From the NCBI RefSeq assembly GCF_014851565.1, contig NZ_JACVAA010000002.1, forward strand, positions 558,001 to 622,000: a stretch of DNA of 64,000 bases, in the 5' to 3' direction. Position numbers and translations under genes: made by a program. Source of the stretch: Pseudomonas sp. PDM15 (GTDB taxonomy: Bacteria > Pseudomonadota > Gammaproteobacteria > Pseudomonadales > Pseudomonadaceae). The first letter of the stretch is position 1. Each line of letters starts with the position of its first letter. A model generated the notes under the pieces. The model saw nothing but the letters and a program-made list of their open reading frames with translations. It was not told the DNA's origin and did not search any database. Positions 1 to 8,966 of this stretch are shown piece by piece.

Positions 1-390
1 ACGGCGACGCTGGAAGAGCTGAGCCGAGAGGCCTGGATCTTGCGCGAGCAAGGCTCCGGCACGCGGCTGACCTTCGACCAGGCCATGCGCCATCACCCGG
101 CGCAACTGAATATCCGTCTGGAGCTGGAGCACACCGAAGCGATCAAGCGCGCCGTGGAGTCCGGCCTGGGCATCGGCTGCATCTCACGCCTGGCCCTGCG
201 TGACGCCTTCCGCCGCGGCAGCCTGGTGCCGGTGGAAACCCCGGAGCTGGACCTCACCCGCCAGTTCTATTTCATCTGGCACCGGCAGAAGTACCAGACC
301 GCCGCCATGCGCGAGTTTCTCGAACTGTGCCGGGAGATGACTGCGGGCATCCGTCGTAGCGACGAGATCGTGCTGCAGCCGATCGCCTGA
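1..390 (+). CDS. LysR-type transcriptional regulator, C-terminal part
   Basis: The reading frame is open from the first base and stops with TGA at 388-390, giving 129 residues of a protein whose start lies outside the window. The motif REQGSGTR, followed by a stretch ending in ESGLGIGCISRLALRDA, is typical of the effector-binding domain of LysR regulators: the first segment lines the ligand pocket and the second is the 'A-V-x-x-G-L-G-I' helix. The N-terminal winged-helix domain is not visible, so the target and ligand cannot be inferred. Confidence 0.85.
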   Translation, partial: TATLEELSREAWILREQGSGTRLTFDQAMRHHPAQLNIRLELEHTEAIKRAVESGLGIGCISRLALRDAFRRGSLVPVETPELDLTRQFYFIWHRQKYQTAAMREFLELCREMTAGIRRSDEIVLQPIA

Positions 391-427
391 GCGGAGGCCC
401 GGGCGATCAGATAGGGAAGCGAGTCAG

Positions 428-787
428 TCAGGCCGAGGCGGCCAGGGGATGAAAGCTGAAGTAGCTGCGCAGGGCGTCGACCATCTCGACGTATTCGACC
501 GGCGGCGCGACCAGCGAGAAGCCCGAGTCGTAGGTGCCGGGAGTGACATCTTCGCGGCTCCACTGGCAGCAGGCGGCGAAGTCGACATTGTGCACACGAC
601 CATCGCGGCCGGGGATCTTGAGGCGCATGTCGAAGCGCGCATTGACCAGCATGGGGTACTGGCTGATCAGCATCAGGCCATCCAGCGAGACATTGCCGAT
701 GTAGCCCATGGGTTTGTCGGTGATGCGGTTGAACACCTTCAAGTAGTACGGCAGCTGGTGGCGTTCGATGTGGCGCTGAATGTGCAT
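428..787 (-). CDS. PilZ-domain protein
   Basis: A 119-residue single-domain protein. Near the N terminus it carries the PilZ cyclic-di-GMP signature in two parts: RHIER (RxxxR) and, about 25 residues later, NVSLDG ([D/N]xSxxG). PilZ proteins of this size bind c-di-GMP and act as stand-alone effectors or adaptors. I chose the ATG at 787; a TTG nine bases upstream (796) is also in frame. It stands alone between convergent and co-oriented neighbours. Family assignment is good, the partner protein is unknown. Confidence 0.8.
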   Translation of the reverse strand: MHIQRHIERHQLPYYLKVFNRITDKPMGYIGNVSLDGLMLISQYPMLVNARFDMRLKIPGRDGRVHNVDFAACCQWSREDVTPGTYDSGFSLVAPPVEYVEMVDALRSYFSFHPLAASA

Positions 788-847
788 GGTGGCCAATCGC
801 TATGGATGGAGTTCGAGTATGGCTGTTGCGCTGGGACTCGACCAGAC

Positions 848-1273
848 TCAGCCGCACCGCTCGGCGATACGAGACGACAGACGGCTGCGCGCAGCCTCTA
901 CTTCCGCCTCGTCGATATAGCTGCGTTCGCCGTTGGCATCGGTGGTGAAGTAACGGCCACCGCGCTGAATCTGCGCCAGATTGCTGCGTAGCTCGCTGCA
1001 TTCCTTGTTGCGCTCGGCACGGGCCGCGGAGGCACGAGCCTGAGACTGGGCCTTCTCGTCGCGACGCGCATCGAAGTACTGCTGGGTGCGCTGCTCACGC
1101 TCACGAGTGGCATCGTCGCGCTCGACGACCTGAGGCTTCACCTCTACCTGCTCGGCGCCTTTTCCGGCGGGCTTCTCGCTGAAATGCACGCGCCCCTGGG
1201 CGTCCGTCCAGCGGTAGATCTCCGCGCTGGCGAGTGCCGGCACGAGCAAGGCGATGAATATGAAATGACGCAT
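848..1273 (-). CDS. DUF4124 domain periplasmic protein
   Basis: 141 residues. An N-terminal signal peptide (MRHFIFIALLVPALASA) is followed by EIYRWTDAQGRVHFSEKP, the hallmark of the DUF4124 family, whose W-D-x-x-G-x-x-x-[YF]-S-D/E pattern is found in many small exported gammaproteobacterial proteins. The rest is charged and probably helical (several Arg/Glu/Ala-rich stretches). A clear GGAGG lies 10 bases before the ATG. No biochemical function is established for the family. Confidence 0.8.
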   Translation of the reverse strand: MRHFIFIALLVPALASAEIYRWTDAQGRVHFSEKPAGKGAEQVEVKPQVVERDDATREREQRTQQYFDARRDEKAQSQARASAARAERNKECSELRSNLAQIQRGGRYFTTDANGERSYIDEAEVEAARSRLSSRIAERCG

Positions 1274-1345
1274 GCGGGCTTCCCTCCTTCGGCGCAGCTT
1301 AACGCCACGCTTCGCTTCCTGCGGACCAGCCGACTGACGGCCGCA

Positions 1346-1720
1346 TCAGAGGGATGCGGCGGATGCCTTGGCCGGCTCTCCCGCCTGATGATGCCCGAGC
1401 TGACGCAATGTCTCCAGCCTTGCGCGAGCGCGATAGGCGTATTCGCTGGCCGGGTAGCGGGTGACGATGAACTCGTAGGTCTGTGCCGCGTCGACGAACA
1501 GGTTCTGCCGCTCCAGGCATTGGCCTCGCAGCAGGGAGATTTCCGGCTGCATGTAGCTGCGCGAGCGACTGCTGCGCTCGGCACGCGACAGGTCGAGCAG
1601 GGCCTTGTCGCAATCGCCTTCGGTGTAGTGCCGATAGGCTTCGTCCAGGTGACGGTCCAGGGACAGGCGATTGCAGCCGACGAGACTGGTCAGGGTGAGA
1701 ATCAGGATCAGGGTTCGCAT
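1346..1720 (-). CDS. Tetratricopeptide-like lipoprotein
   Basis: 124 residues starting at the ATG at 1720, which is preceded by GGAGGAATTGACC. The signal sequence ends in the lipobox LVGC, so the mature protein is predicted to be acylated. Downstream are paired helices with TPR-like spacing (AYRHYTEGDCDKALLDLSRAE and a later ETYEFIVTRYP-like segment), resembling small outer-membrane TPR lipoproteins of the BamD/YbgF type. It is transcribed away from pykA. The partner is unknown. Confidence 0.7.
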   Translation of the reverse strand: MRTLILILTLTSLVGCNRLSLDRHLDEAYRHYTEGDCDKALLDLSRAERSSRSRSYMQPEISLLRGQCLERQNLFVDAAQTYEFIVTRYPASEYAYRARARLETLRQLGHHQAGEPAKASAASL

Positions 1721-1854
1721 GGTCAATTCCTCCGCTGTGCAGTGTATCGGCGTGCGCGGCGATTTCTGCAGAGACAAGGTAGTGCAGGCGAACAATGACT
1801 ACAGTGAAAGGCCGTAGTAGCCTCGCCGCACGCTATGCAAACTGGAGTTACCGC

Positions 1855-3306
1855 ATGACCCTGCGCCGCACCAAAATCGTCGCCACCCTCGGCCCCGCCA
1901 GCAATTCCCCGGAGGTTCTCGAACAGCTGATAGTTGCCGGCATCGACGTTGCCCGCCTGAACTTCTCCCACGGCAGCGCCGACGATCACAAGGCTCGCGC
2001 CGCGCTGGTCCGCGAGCTGGCCGCCAAGCACGGCCGCCACGTGGCGCTGCTCGGCGACCTGCAGGGTCCGAAGATACGCATCGCCAAATTCGCCAACAAG
2101 CGCATCGAGCTCAAGGAAGGCGACCTGTTCCGCCTGTCCGCCAGCCATTCGCGCACCGAGGGCAACCAGGAAGTGGTCGGCATCGACTATCCAGCTCTGA
2201 TCCAAGACTGCGACGTAGGCGACGATCTGCTGCTGGACGACGGCCGCGTGGTCATGCGCGTCGAGCTCAAGGGCGCCGACGAGCTGCACTGCCGCGTGGT
2301 GATCGGCGGCCCGCTGTCCGACAACAAGGGCATCAATCGCCGCGGCGGCGGCCTGACCGCGCCGGCCCTGACCGAGAAGGACAAGGTCGACATCAAGCTG
2401 GCCGCCGAGATGGACCTGGACTACGTCGCCGTATCCTTCCCGCGTGACGCTGCCGATATGGACTACGCCCGCCGCCTGCTCACCGAGGCCGGCGGCAACG
2501 CCTGGCTGGTGGCCAAGATCGAGCGCGCCGAGGCAGTGGCTGACGACGCCGCACTGGACGGCCTGATCCGCGCCAGCGACGCGGTGATGGTGGCCCGTGG
2601 TGACCTGGCCGTGGAGATCGGCGATGCCGAGCTGGTCGGTATCCAGAAGAAGATCATTGCCCACGCCCGCCGCTACAACAAAGCGGTGATCACCGCGACC
2701 CAGATGATGGAGTCGATGATCCACAGCCCCATGCCGACCCGCGCGGAAGTCTCCGACGTAGCCAACGCCGCACTGGACTACACCGACGCGGTGATGCTCT
2801 CGGCCGAAAGCGCCGCCGGCGAGTACCCGGTGGAAGCCGTGGAAGCCATGACTCGCGTGTGCCTGGGCGCCGAGAAACACCCGACCAGCCAGAAATCCAG
2901 CCACCGCATCGGCCGCACCTTCGAGCGCTGCGACGAGAGCATCGCCCTGGCCACCATGTACACCGCCAACCACTTCCCGGGCGTCAAGGCCATCATCAGC
3001 CTGACCGAGAGCGGCTACAGCCCGCTGATCATGTCGCGCATCCGCTCGTCGATCCCGATCTTCGCCTTCACCCCGCACCGCGAGGCCCAGGCCCGGGTTG
3101 CCCTGTTCCGCGGTGTCTACACAGTGCCGTTCGACCCGACCTCCATGCCGGCGAACAAGGTCAGCCAGGCGGCGGTGGACGAGCTGCTCAAGCGCGGCTT
3201 CGTGCAGCCCGGCGACTGGGTGATCCTGACCAAGGGCGACAGCTACCACGGCACCGGCGGCACCAACACCATGAAGATCCTCCATGTGGGCGATCCGCTG
3301 GTCTGA
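1855..3306 (+). CDS. pykA: Pyruvate kinase II
   Basis: Converts phosphoenolpyruvate and ADP to pyruvate and ATP, the last step of glycolysis/Entner-Doudoroff. The protein opens with RRTKIVATLGPASN, contains LNFSHG, the K+/Mg site DLQGPKIR, the catalytic LVAKIER segment and the signature VMVARGDLAVEIG, followed by ITATQMMESM. The ATG at 1855 gives 483 residues, the usual length of Pseudomonas PykA, and is preceded by CTGGAG; an ORF extension to 1795 has no support. A strong intrinsic terminator follows. Confidence 0.96.
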   Translation: MTLRRTKIVATLGPASNSPEVLEQLIVAGIDVARLNFSHGSADDHKARAALVRELAAKHGRHVALLGDLQGPKIRIAKFANKRIELKEGDLFRLSASHSRTEGNQEVVGIDYPALIQDCDVGDDLLLDDGRVVMRVELKGADELHCRVVIGGPLSDNKGINRRGGGLTAPALTEKDKVDIKLAAEMDLDYVAVSFPRDAADMDYARRLLTEAGGNAWLVAKIERAEAVADDAALDGLIRASDAVMVARGDLAVEIGDAELVGIQKKIIAHARRYNKAVITATQMMESMIHSPMPTRAEVSDVANAALDYTDAVMLSAESAAGEYPVEAVEAMTRVCLGAEKHPTSQKSSHRIGRTFERCDESIALATMYTANHFPGVKAIISLTESGYSPLIMSRIRSSIPIFAFTPHREAQARVALFRGVYTVPFDPTSMPANKVSQAAVDELLKRGFVQPGDWVILTKGDSYHGTGGTNTMKILHVGDPLV

Positions 3307-3320
3307 GTGTGCCGCCCATG

Positions 3321-3350
3321 AAAAAGGCCGCTCGATGAGCGGCCTTTTTT
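3321..3350 (+). terminator. Rho-independent terminator of pykA
   Basis: The stem GGCCGCTC/GAGCGGCC (3326-3344, loop GAT/ATG) is preceded by an A run and followed by six T residues, 15 bases after the pykA stop. The A and T flanks would also allow some function in the opposite direction. Confidence 0.9.
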
Positions 3351-3451
3351 ATTTCTCCCTCTCCCCTGGGTGGCTGGGTGAGGGATCGGCAGCGAGTCGC
3401 TTACTGAACCCTTGCCCCTTCCCCTCTCCCGGCAGGAGAGGGCACCAACAG

Positions 3452-4225
3452 TCAAGCGAACTTGGAGAAGTCCGGCTTTCTGCGCTGCATAAAGGCCGAC
3501 AGCGCCTCGATGGCCTCCGGCGAGCGCAGGCGCTGGCCGAACAGGGCGCCCTCCTCCTCGATCACCTTGCGCAGCTCCTCGCGCCCCGGCGCGCGCATCA
3601 GGCGCTTGCTGTCGGCCACCGCGGAAGGCGCCAGCTCGAGGAAGCGCAGGGCCATTTCGCGGGCCTTGGCCACCGTACTCGGACCATCCTCAAGGGCACC
3701 GCTGGCGATGCCCCACTCGGCCGCCTGGGCGCCGGTGAAGGCCTCGCCCAGCAGCAGTACTTCAGCCGCCTTGGCCTGACCGAGCAGGCGCGGCAGCAGC
3801 AGGCTGGAGCCGAATTCCGGGCACAGGCCGAGATTGACGAAGGGGGTGCGCAGCTTGGCGTCACGGCTGACGTAGACCAGGTCGCAATGCAGCAGCAGGG
3901 TGGTGCCGATGCCCACCGCCGGACCGGCGACGGCGGCCACCACCGGTTTGCTGAAGTCGAACAGCGCGCGCATGAACTGGAACACCGGGCTGTCCATGCC
4001 GGTGGGCGGCGCCTGCAGGAAATCGGCCACGTCGTTGCCGCTGGTGAAGCACTCGGCCCCGCCGGTGATCAGCACCGCGCGCACCGCGCGATCTTCGTTG
4101 GCCGCGTCCAGCACCTCGGCCATCCGGCTGTACATGGCGCGGGTCAGCGCGTTCATTTTGTCCGGGCGGTTCAGGCGCAGGGTCAGCAGACCGCCTTCGC
4201 GCTCGACCAATACATGTTCGCTCAT
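3452..4225 (-). CDS. Enoyl-CoA hydratase/isomerase (crotonase) family protein
   Basis: 257 residues with the crotonase fold: N-terminal LTLRLNRPDKMNALT, the oxyanion-hole segment GGAECFTSGNDVADF, and the second oxyanion region AAVAGPAVGIGTTLLLHCDLVYVS. Position 2 of the usual catalytic Glu pair reads LGLCPEFGSS, so a Glu is retained. The substrate cannot be read from sequence. It lies 24 bp downstream of the ferredoxin reductase gene's ATG-distal neighbourhood on the same strand but ends near the pykA terminator, so it may be the last gene of a leftward unit starting at 6308. Confidence 0.85.
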   Translation of the reverse strand: MSEHVLVEREGGLLTLRLNRPDKMNALTRAMYSRMAEVLDAANEDRAVRAVLITGGAECFTSGNDVADFLQAPPTGMDSPVFQFMRALFDFSKPVVAAVAGPAVGIGTTLLLHCDLVYVSRDAKLRTPFVNLGLCPEFGSSLLLPRLLGQAKAAEVLLLGEAFTGAQAAEWGIASGALEDGPSTVAKAREMALRFLELAPSAVADSKRLMRAPGREELRKVIEEEGALFGQRLRSPEAIEALSAFMQRRKPDFSKFA

Positions 4226-4249
4226 TGCAACTCCAGGGCAGTGCCCCGG

Positions 4250-5188
4250 TTATGCATGGGGCAGAAAAAGATCGGCCAGCACCTGGTTGCGCGGCACGCC
4301 GATCAGATAGAGGCGGCGGGCGAAGGCTTCCACGCTGGCGGGAGAGCCGCAGAGTAAGGCGACGGTCTGTCGCGAAACAAGCCGCAGTTCCGCCAAAACC
4401 ACCGCCAGCTCGGACGCGGTCACCAGCTGCAATTGCAGCTGTGGATGGCTCGCAGCCAGCGCCTGCAGCGACTCGGCCAGATAGTGGCCGGCGGCGTCAT
4501 GGGCCAGGTGAATGACCCGTAGCGGGCCCTGGTGATGCTGGCGCAATGCCTCGCGTAACACTCCCCAAAGTGGCGCCAGGCCGGTGCCGGCGGTCAGCAA
4601 CCAGAGCGGCCGCTCGCTCCAGGCCGGGTCGTAATGCAGGGCGCCGCCGCGCAGTTCGCCCAGACGCAGCACATCGCCCGCCTGCAGCTGGCGGGCGGCA
4701 TCGCTGAAGGCGCCGTTCTGACGGCAGTCCAGGTGGAACTCCAGCCAGGGCTCCTCGCCCGGCAGGCTGGCCAGCGAATAGGGCCGCGCCAAGCCGTCGG
4801 CCGTCCACAGCACCAGATGCTGACCGGCGGCGTAGCGCAGCGGTTTCTCCGGCAACAGGCGCAGGCGCAGTACCGACGGGCTCAGCCAGTCGAGCGAGTG
4901 CACGCGTGCCGGTAGGCCATCGCGGGAAGGATCGAACAGCTGCACCTCCAGATCGTCCACCACCCGGCACTGGCAGGCCAGGCGCCAGCCCTGTTCACGG
5001 CGTGCCTCGCTGAGCGCCTCGGGTTGCTCGTCCAGCACCTCACCGCGCACGCAACGCACCAGGCAGGCATGGCAGCTACCAGAGCGGCAGCTATAGGGCA
5101 CGCGCAGGCCGGCACTGTTGAGGGCATCGAGCAGATTGCTGCCGGCGGGTACCGACCAGGCCTGGCCGGCGGCTTTCAGTTCAGGCAC
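4250..5188 (-). CDS. 2Fe-2S ferredoxin / FAD-NAD(P)H reductase fusion
   Basis: 312 residues. The N-terminal plant-type ferredoxin domain has C-x4-C-x2-C (CRSGSCHAC) and a later Cys in RLACQC. The C-terminal oxidoreductase half has the FAD motif ARPYSLAS and the nucleotide-binding GTGLAPLWG. It should pass electrons from NAD(P)H through FAD to the iron-sulfur centre for an unidentified oxygenase or reductase partner. The start is the GTG at 5188, because the ferredoxin fold begins right there and the GTG overlaps the upstream diguanylate cyclase stop by 8 bp. The extra upstream codons to 5284 are antisense-like. Confidence 0.8.
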   Translation of the reverse strand: MPELKAAGQAWSVPAGSNLLDALNSAGLRVPYSCRSGSCHACLVRCVRGEVLDEQPEALSEARREQGWRLACQCRVVDDLEVQLFDPSRDGLPARVHSLDWLSPSVLRLRLLPEKPLRYAAGQHLVLWTADGLARPYSLASLPGEEPWLEFHLDCRQNGAFSDAARQLQAGDVLRLGELRGGALHYDPAWSERPLWLLTAGTGLAPLWGVLREALRQHHQGPLRVIHLAHDAAGHYLAESLQALAASHPQLQLQLVTASELAVVLAELRLVSRQTVALLCGSPASVEAFARRLYLIGVPRNQVLADLFLPHA

Positions 5189-6308
5189 CGGCGCCCTCCC
5201 AGGCCGCGTCACAGCGGTTGCGGCCGCCGCGCTTGGCCCGATACAGGGCCTGGTCGGCCCGCTGCAGGGCCTCGTCGAGATCATCGCCTTCGTTGAGCAG
5301 GGTCATCCCGGCGGACAGGCTCAGATTGCTCACCTGCACGCCGACCGGCTCGGCATTGGCGAATGCCTCGCGCAGCCGCTCGCAGCAACTGGTGAACTGG
5401 TCGGCGTCGGTGTTGGGCAGCAGCAGCACGAACTCCTCGCCACCGTAGCGGGCCAGTACATCGCCGTCGCGCAGGCAGGCGCGGGCCACGGCAGCGAAAG
5501 TTTGCAGCACGCGGTCGCCGGCGGCATGGCCGTGCACATCGTTGATCCGTTTGAAGTGGTCCAGGTCGATCAGCGCCAGGCCGTGCTGGCGGCCGTGGCC
5601 GAGGTTGTCCAGCTCACGCAGGGCCAGGCGCAGGAAGTGGCGGCGATTGAACAGCCCGGTCAGCTCGTCGGTGGCCACGAGGTCTTCGAGCTGGCGCATC
5701 ATGCCGCGCAGGGTGTCCTGGTGCGCCTGCAGCGCATAGCGGCGTTGGCGCATGCGCTGGCGCAGGGCCTGCACGTAGCTGGCGAACAGGCTCTGCCAAG
5801 TCAGGCCGATAAACAGCGCGCAACATTGCAGCAGGGCCTGACCCGGATCATCCAGGCGCATCTGGTAGCCTTCCAGGAGGTTGAGCCCGGCGAAGGAGAA
5901 GAAGGCAACGGCGGCGCAGCGCACGAACACCCGTGGGCGCAGCTGGAACACGCCGAACATCAGGATGATCAGGTAGAACATCAGCAGGCTGCCGCGGGCG
6001 CTGTCGAGCTGGACCAGCAAGGCAGTGTGCAGGGCAAGGCCGACGAGGATCTGCGCCTCGGTCAGGCTGGGGTCGGCGAAGTGCAGGTTACGCCCGCTGC
6101 GGAACAGGGCGTAGAAGGCCAGCTGGCTGAGCGCCACCAGGCCGGTGCAGAACAAGGCGAAGGAGACGGTGCCGTTATAGATGCCTACCCACAGCGCCAC
6201 CCACATCAGCAGAAGCACCAGGGCATAGCTCGCTACCGCCATGCCGAAGCGCTTCAGCAAAAGGCTTTGCAGACCGCGCTTTGTCACCCCTGGACTACTC
6301 GTACTCAT
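5181..6308 (-). CDS. Membrane-bound diguanylate cyclase (GGDEF)
   Basis: 375 residues. Five or six hydrophobic segments (about residues 20-190) precede a short coiled segment and a GGDEF domain. The active site reads GGEEF, and an inhibitory I-site RDGD sits exactly five residues before it. DELTGLFNRRHF marks the start of the cyclase domain. It should make c-di-GMP from two GTP at the inner membrane and be product-inhibited. No EAL domain is present. Its stop overlaps the start of the ferredoxin reductase, which suggests translational coupling of two functionally unrelated genes. Confidence 0.92.
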   Translation of the reverse strand: MSTSSPGVTKRGLQSLLLKRFGMAVASYALVLLLMWVALWVGIYNGTVSFALFCTGLVALSQLAFYALFRSGRNLHFADPSLTEAQILVGLALHTALLVQLDSARGSLLMFYLIILMFGVFQLRPRVFVRCAAVAFFSFAGLNLLEGYQMRLDDPGQALLQCCALFIGLTWQSLFASYVQALRQRMRQRRYALQAHQDTLRGMMRQLEDLVATDELTGLFNRRHFLRLALRELDNLGHGRQHGLALIDLDHFKRINDVHGHAAGDRVLQTFAAVARACLRDGDVLARYGGEEFVLLLPNTDADQFTSCCERLREAFANAEPVGVQVSNLSLSAGMTLLNEGDDLDEALQRADQALYRAKRGGRNRCDAAWEGAGA

Positions 6309-6423
6309 GGGTTCCGTCCCGTACTGGCACCTTGCCCAACTCTACCCCCGTAATAGTGAAATTGATAGCGCGCCCGCGACCATCGGCCAGCCCGCGCGGC
6401 TGTGCCGGTCCCTGCCAGCGCGC

Positions 6424-6580
6424 TATACTGCGCCGCCGTTTTTTGTGGCCCGCCATCCGTGGCAGCCACCCTGCGGGCCGTCGCGGAACGACGTCAAAAG
6501 TCGTTCCGGACGACTTTTTGCCGTTGCGCCGGGTCGTGGTCCGGCGTTTCCTTATAGATGTTCCCTGATAGAGGAGCGCC
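6424..6580 (+). promoter_or_regulatory. Promoter and structured leader of the fumarase gene
   Basis: A good -10 box TATACT is at 6424-6429; no clear -35 is seen. The leader that would follow contains three hairpins: GGCCCGC/GCGGGCC (6447-6479, with inner GTGG/CCAC), GGAACGAC/GTCGTTCC (6485-6507) and AAAAGTCGT/ACGACTTTT (6496-6518). The last two share bases and cannot form together, and the last one ends in a T run, like an intrinsic terminator. The gene's GAGGAG ribosome site is at 6571-6576. Confidence 0.5.
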
Positions 6581-6583
6581 CAA

Positions 6584-8107
6584 ATGACCGTGATCAAGCA
6601 GGACGACCTGATTCAGAGCGTCGCCGACGCCCTGCAGTTCATCTCCTATTACCACCCCGTCGACTTCATCCAGGCCATGCATGAGGCCTATCTGAAGGAA
6701 GAGTCCCCGGCCGCGCGCGACTCCATGGCGCAGATCCTGATCAACTCGCGCATGTGCGCCACCGGCCACCGTCCGATCTGCCAGGACACCGGCATCGTCA
6801 CCGTGTTCGTCAAGGTCGGCATGGACGTGCGCTGGGACGGCGCCACCATGAGCGTCGACGACATGATCAACGAGGGCGTGCGCCGCGCCTACAACCTGCC
6901 GGAGAATGTCCTGCGCGCCTCCATCCTGGCCGACCCGGCCGGCGCGCGTAAGAACACCAAGGACAACACCCCGGCGGTGATCCACTACTCCATCGTCCCC
7001 GGCGACAAGGTGGAAGTGGACGTCGCGGCCAAGGGCGGCGGCTCCGAGAACAAGTCGAAGATGGCCATGCTCAACCCGTCCGACTCGATCGTCGACTGGG
7101 TACTCAAGACCGTACCGACCATGGGCGCCGGCTGGTGCCCGCCGGGCATGCTCGGCATCGGCATCGGCGGTACCGCCGAGAAGGCCGCAGTGATGGCCAA
7201 GGAAGTGCTGATGGAGCACATCGACATCCACGAGCTGAAGGCTCGCGGTGCGCAGAACAAGATCGAGGAAATGCGCCTCGAGCTGTTCGACAAGGTCAAT
7301 CAGCTGGGCATCGGCGCCCAGGGCCTGGGCGGCCTGACCACCGTACTCGACGTCAAGATCATGGACTACCCGACCCACGCCGCCTCGCTGCCGGTGTGCA
7401 TGATCCCCAACTGCGCCGCCACCCGTCACGCCCACTTCGTGCTCGACGGTTCTGGCCCGGCCGAGCTGGAAGCGCCGGACCTGTCCGCCTACCCGGAAAT
7501 CGTCTGGGAAGCCGGCCCGAGCGCGCGCCGCGTCAACCTCGACACCATCACCCCGGAAGAAGTGCAGAGCTGGAAGCCGGGCGAAACCGTGCTGCTCAAC
7601 GGCAAGATGCTCACCGGCCGCGACGCTGCGCACAAGCGCATGGTCGACATGCTGAACAAGGGCGAAGAGCTGCCGGTGGACCTGAAAGGCCGCTTCATCT
7701 ACTACGTCGGCCCGGTCGATCCGGTCGGTGACGAAGTGGTGGGCCCGGCCGGTCCGACCACCGCCACCCGCATGGACAAGTTCACCCGCCAGATCCTCGA
7801 AAGCACCGGCCTGCTGGGCATGATCGGCAAGTCCGAGCGCGGCCCGATCGCCATCGACGCGATCCGCGACAACAAGGCCGTGTACCTCATGGCCGTCGGC
7901 GGCGCCGCCTACCTGGTCGCCCAGGCAATCAAGAAGTCCAAGGTGCTGGCCTTCGCCGAGCTGGGCATGGAAGCGATCTACGAGTTCGAAGTGAAAGACA
8001 TGCCGGTTACCGTGGCGGTCGACACCCAGGGCGAATCGGTGCACATCACCGGCCCGGCGATCTGGAACAAGAAGATCGCTGAAAGCCTGGCGGTGGAAGT
8101 GAAGTAA
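6584..8107 (+). CDS. fumA: Class I (iron-sulfur) fumarate hydratase
   Basis: Interconverts fumarate and L-malate in the TCA cycle using a 4Fe-4S cluster. 507 residues, the normal length for the fused alpha-beta class I enzyme. Visible signatures are HRPICQDTGIVTVF, GGGSENKSKMAML, WCPPGMLGIGIGG and PNCAATRHAHF, which supply the cluster cysteines and substrate loops, and the C-terminal GPAGPTTATRMDKF. The ATG is preceded by GAGGAG. A structured leader precedes the gene and a terminator follows it. The symbol follows common use; the numbering of fumarase genes differs between species. Confidence 0.93.
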   Translation: MTVIKQDDLIQSVADALQFISYYHPVDFIQAMHEAYLKEESPAARDSMAQILINSRMCATGHRPICQDTGIVTVFVKVGMDVRWDGATMSVDDMINEGVRRAYNLPENVLRASILADPAGARKNTKDNTPAVIHYSIVPGDKVEVDVAAKGGGSENKSKMAMLNPSDSIVDWVLKTVPTMGAGWCPPGMLGIGIGGTAEKAAVMAKEVLMEHIDIHELKARGAQNKIEEMRLELFDKVNQLGIGAQGLGGLTTVLDVKIMDYPTHAASLPVCMIPNCAATRHAHFVLDGSGPAELEAPDLSAYPEIVWEAGPSARRVNLDTITPEEVQSWKPGETVLLNGKMLTGRDAAHKRMVDMLNKGEELPVDLKGRFIYYVGPVDPVGDEVVGPAGPTTATRMDKFTRQILESTGLLGMIGKSERGPIAIDAIRDNKAVYLMAVGGAAYLVAQAIKKSKVLAFAELGMEAIYEFEVKDMPVTVAVDTQGESVHITGPAIWNKKIAESLAVEVK

Positions 8108-8124
8108 GCGCCCCTGCGCTACGA

Positions 8125-8154
8125 AGAAGCCCGGCCCAGTGCCGGGCTTTTTCT
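8125..8154 (+). terminator. Rho-independent terminator of the fumarase gene
   Basis: An 8-bp GC stem AGCCCGGC/GCCGGGCT (8128-8148) with a 5-base loop is followed by TTTTTC, 20 bases after the stop codon. Confidence 0.88.
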
Positions 8155-8312
8155 TTTGCCAGCCTTATTGGCCGAATGCCCCTCTGCGTATCTCTAGCCA
8201 TCCAGCATAAATGGCAATAACATTGACCTAATTCTATGTTCCGCCATCACCCCGGCGGGCCATACCGCGCACCGCCCTACCCGGGCCGCGCCTGTCGCTG
8301 TGGAGATACACG

Positions 8313-8876
8313 ATGTCTACCGATCCGGTCACCATGCTGGTGGCACGCCGCGTTCCGCGCGAGTGCTTCCAGGATTTCCGCGCCTGGCTGCACGAAGGCC
8401 AGCAACTCGCCGCCGACTTCCCCGGCTACCTCGGCTCCGGCGTCCTCGCCCCACCGCCCGAGGACGACGAGTTCCAGATCATCTTCCGCTTCACCGATGC
8501 CGCCACCCTCGCCGCCTGGGAGCATTCCGCCTCGCGCCGCGCCTGGCTGCAGCGCGGCAGTGGCCTGTTCGCTCAGCCCCACGAGCGGCGCGTCAGCGGC
8601 CTGGACGCCTGGTTCGGCAATGCCTTGCGCCGCCCGCCGCGCTGGAAGCAGAGCGTGGCCATCTGGCTGGCGTTCTTCCCGGTGTCACTGGCGTTCAACC
8701 TGCTGTTCGGCGGCTTCATGGCCGAGTGGCCGCTGGTGCTGCGCGTGCTGCTCAGTACCCTGCTGCTCACGCCGCTGATGACCTACTGGTTCATCCCCCT
8801 CTCCACCCATCTGCTCGATCCCTGGCTGCAAGGCCGCCGCGCACGCCAGGCGGACGAAGTGCTGCAGACACCCTGA
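8313..8876 (+). CDS. Antibiotic-biosynthesis-monooxygenase-like membrane protein
   Basis: 187 residues in two parts. Residues 1-100 look like an ABM-type ferredoxin-like fold (RRVPRECFQDFRAWLHEG, then a beta-rich FQIIFRFTDAATLAAW segment). Residues 110-165 hold two hydrophobic helices, so the domain is anchored in the membrane. Proteins of this architecture are common in proteobacteria and mostly uncharacterised. The start follows GTGGAG with good spacing. Function is not known; the domain alone does not imply antibiotic synthesis. Confidence 0.7.
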   Translation: MSTDPVTMLVARRVPRECFQDFRAWLHEGQQLAADFPGYLGSGVLAPPPEDDEFQIIFRFTDAATLAAWEHSASRRAWLQRGSGLFAQPHERRVSGLDAWFGNALRRPPRWKQSVAIWLAFFPVSLAFNLLFGGFMAEWPLVLRVLLSTLLLTPLMTYWFIPLSTHLLDPWLQGRRARQADEVLQTP

Positions 8877-8966
8877 AGCGGCGCTTTCCCCCACGCCGCG
8901 CATGGTTGTAGCGCAGCGGGGGCTGGGGTTTACTTGGCCGATCCAGTCCGATCGACGAGCCCCGCA

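Noticed and set aside
1723..3285. 520-codon minus-strand ORF opposite pykA
   Set aside because: His/Val/Gly-rich antisense shadow of a GC-rich gene; pykA has all catalytic motifs.
6494..8044. 516-codon minus-strand ORF opposite the fumarase gene
   Set aside because: Antisense shadow with biased composition; the plus frame is a complete fumarase.
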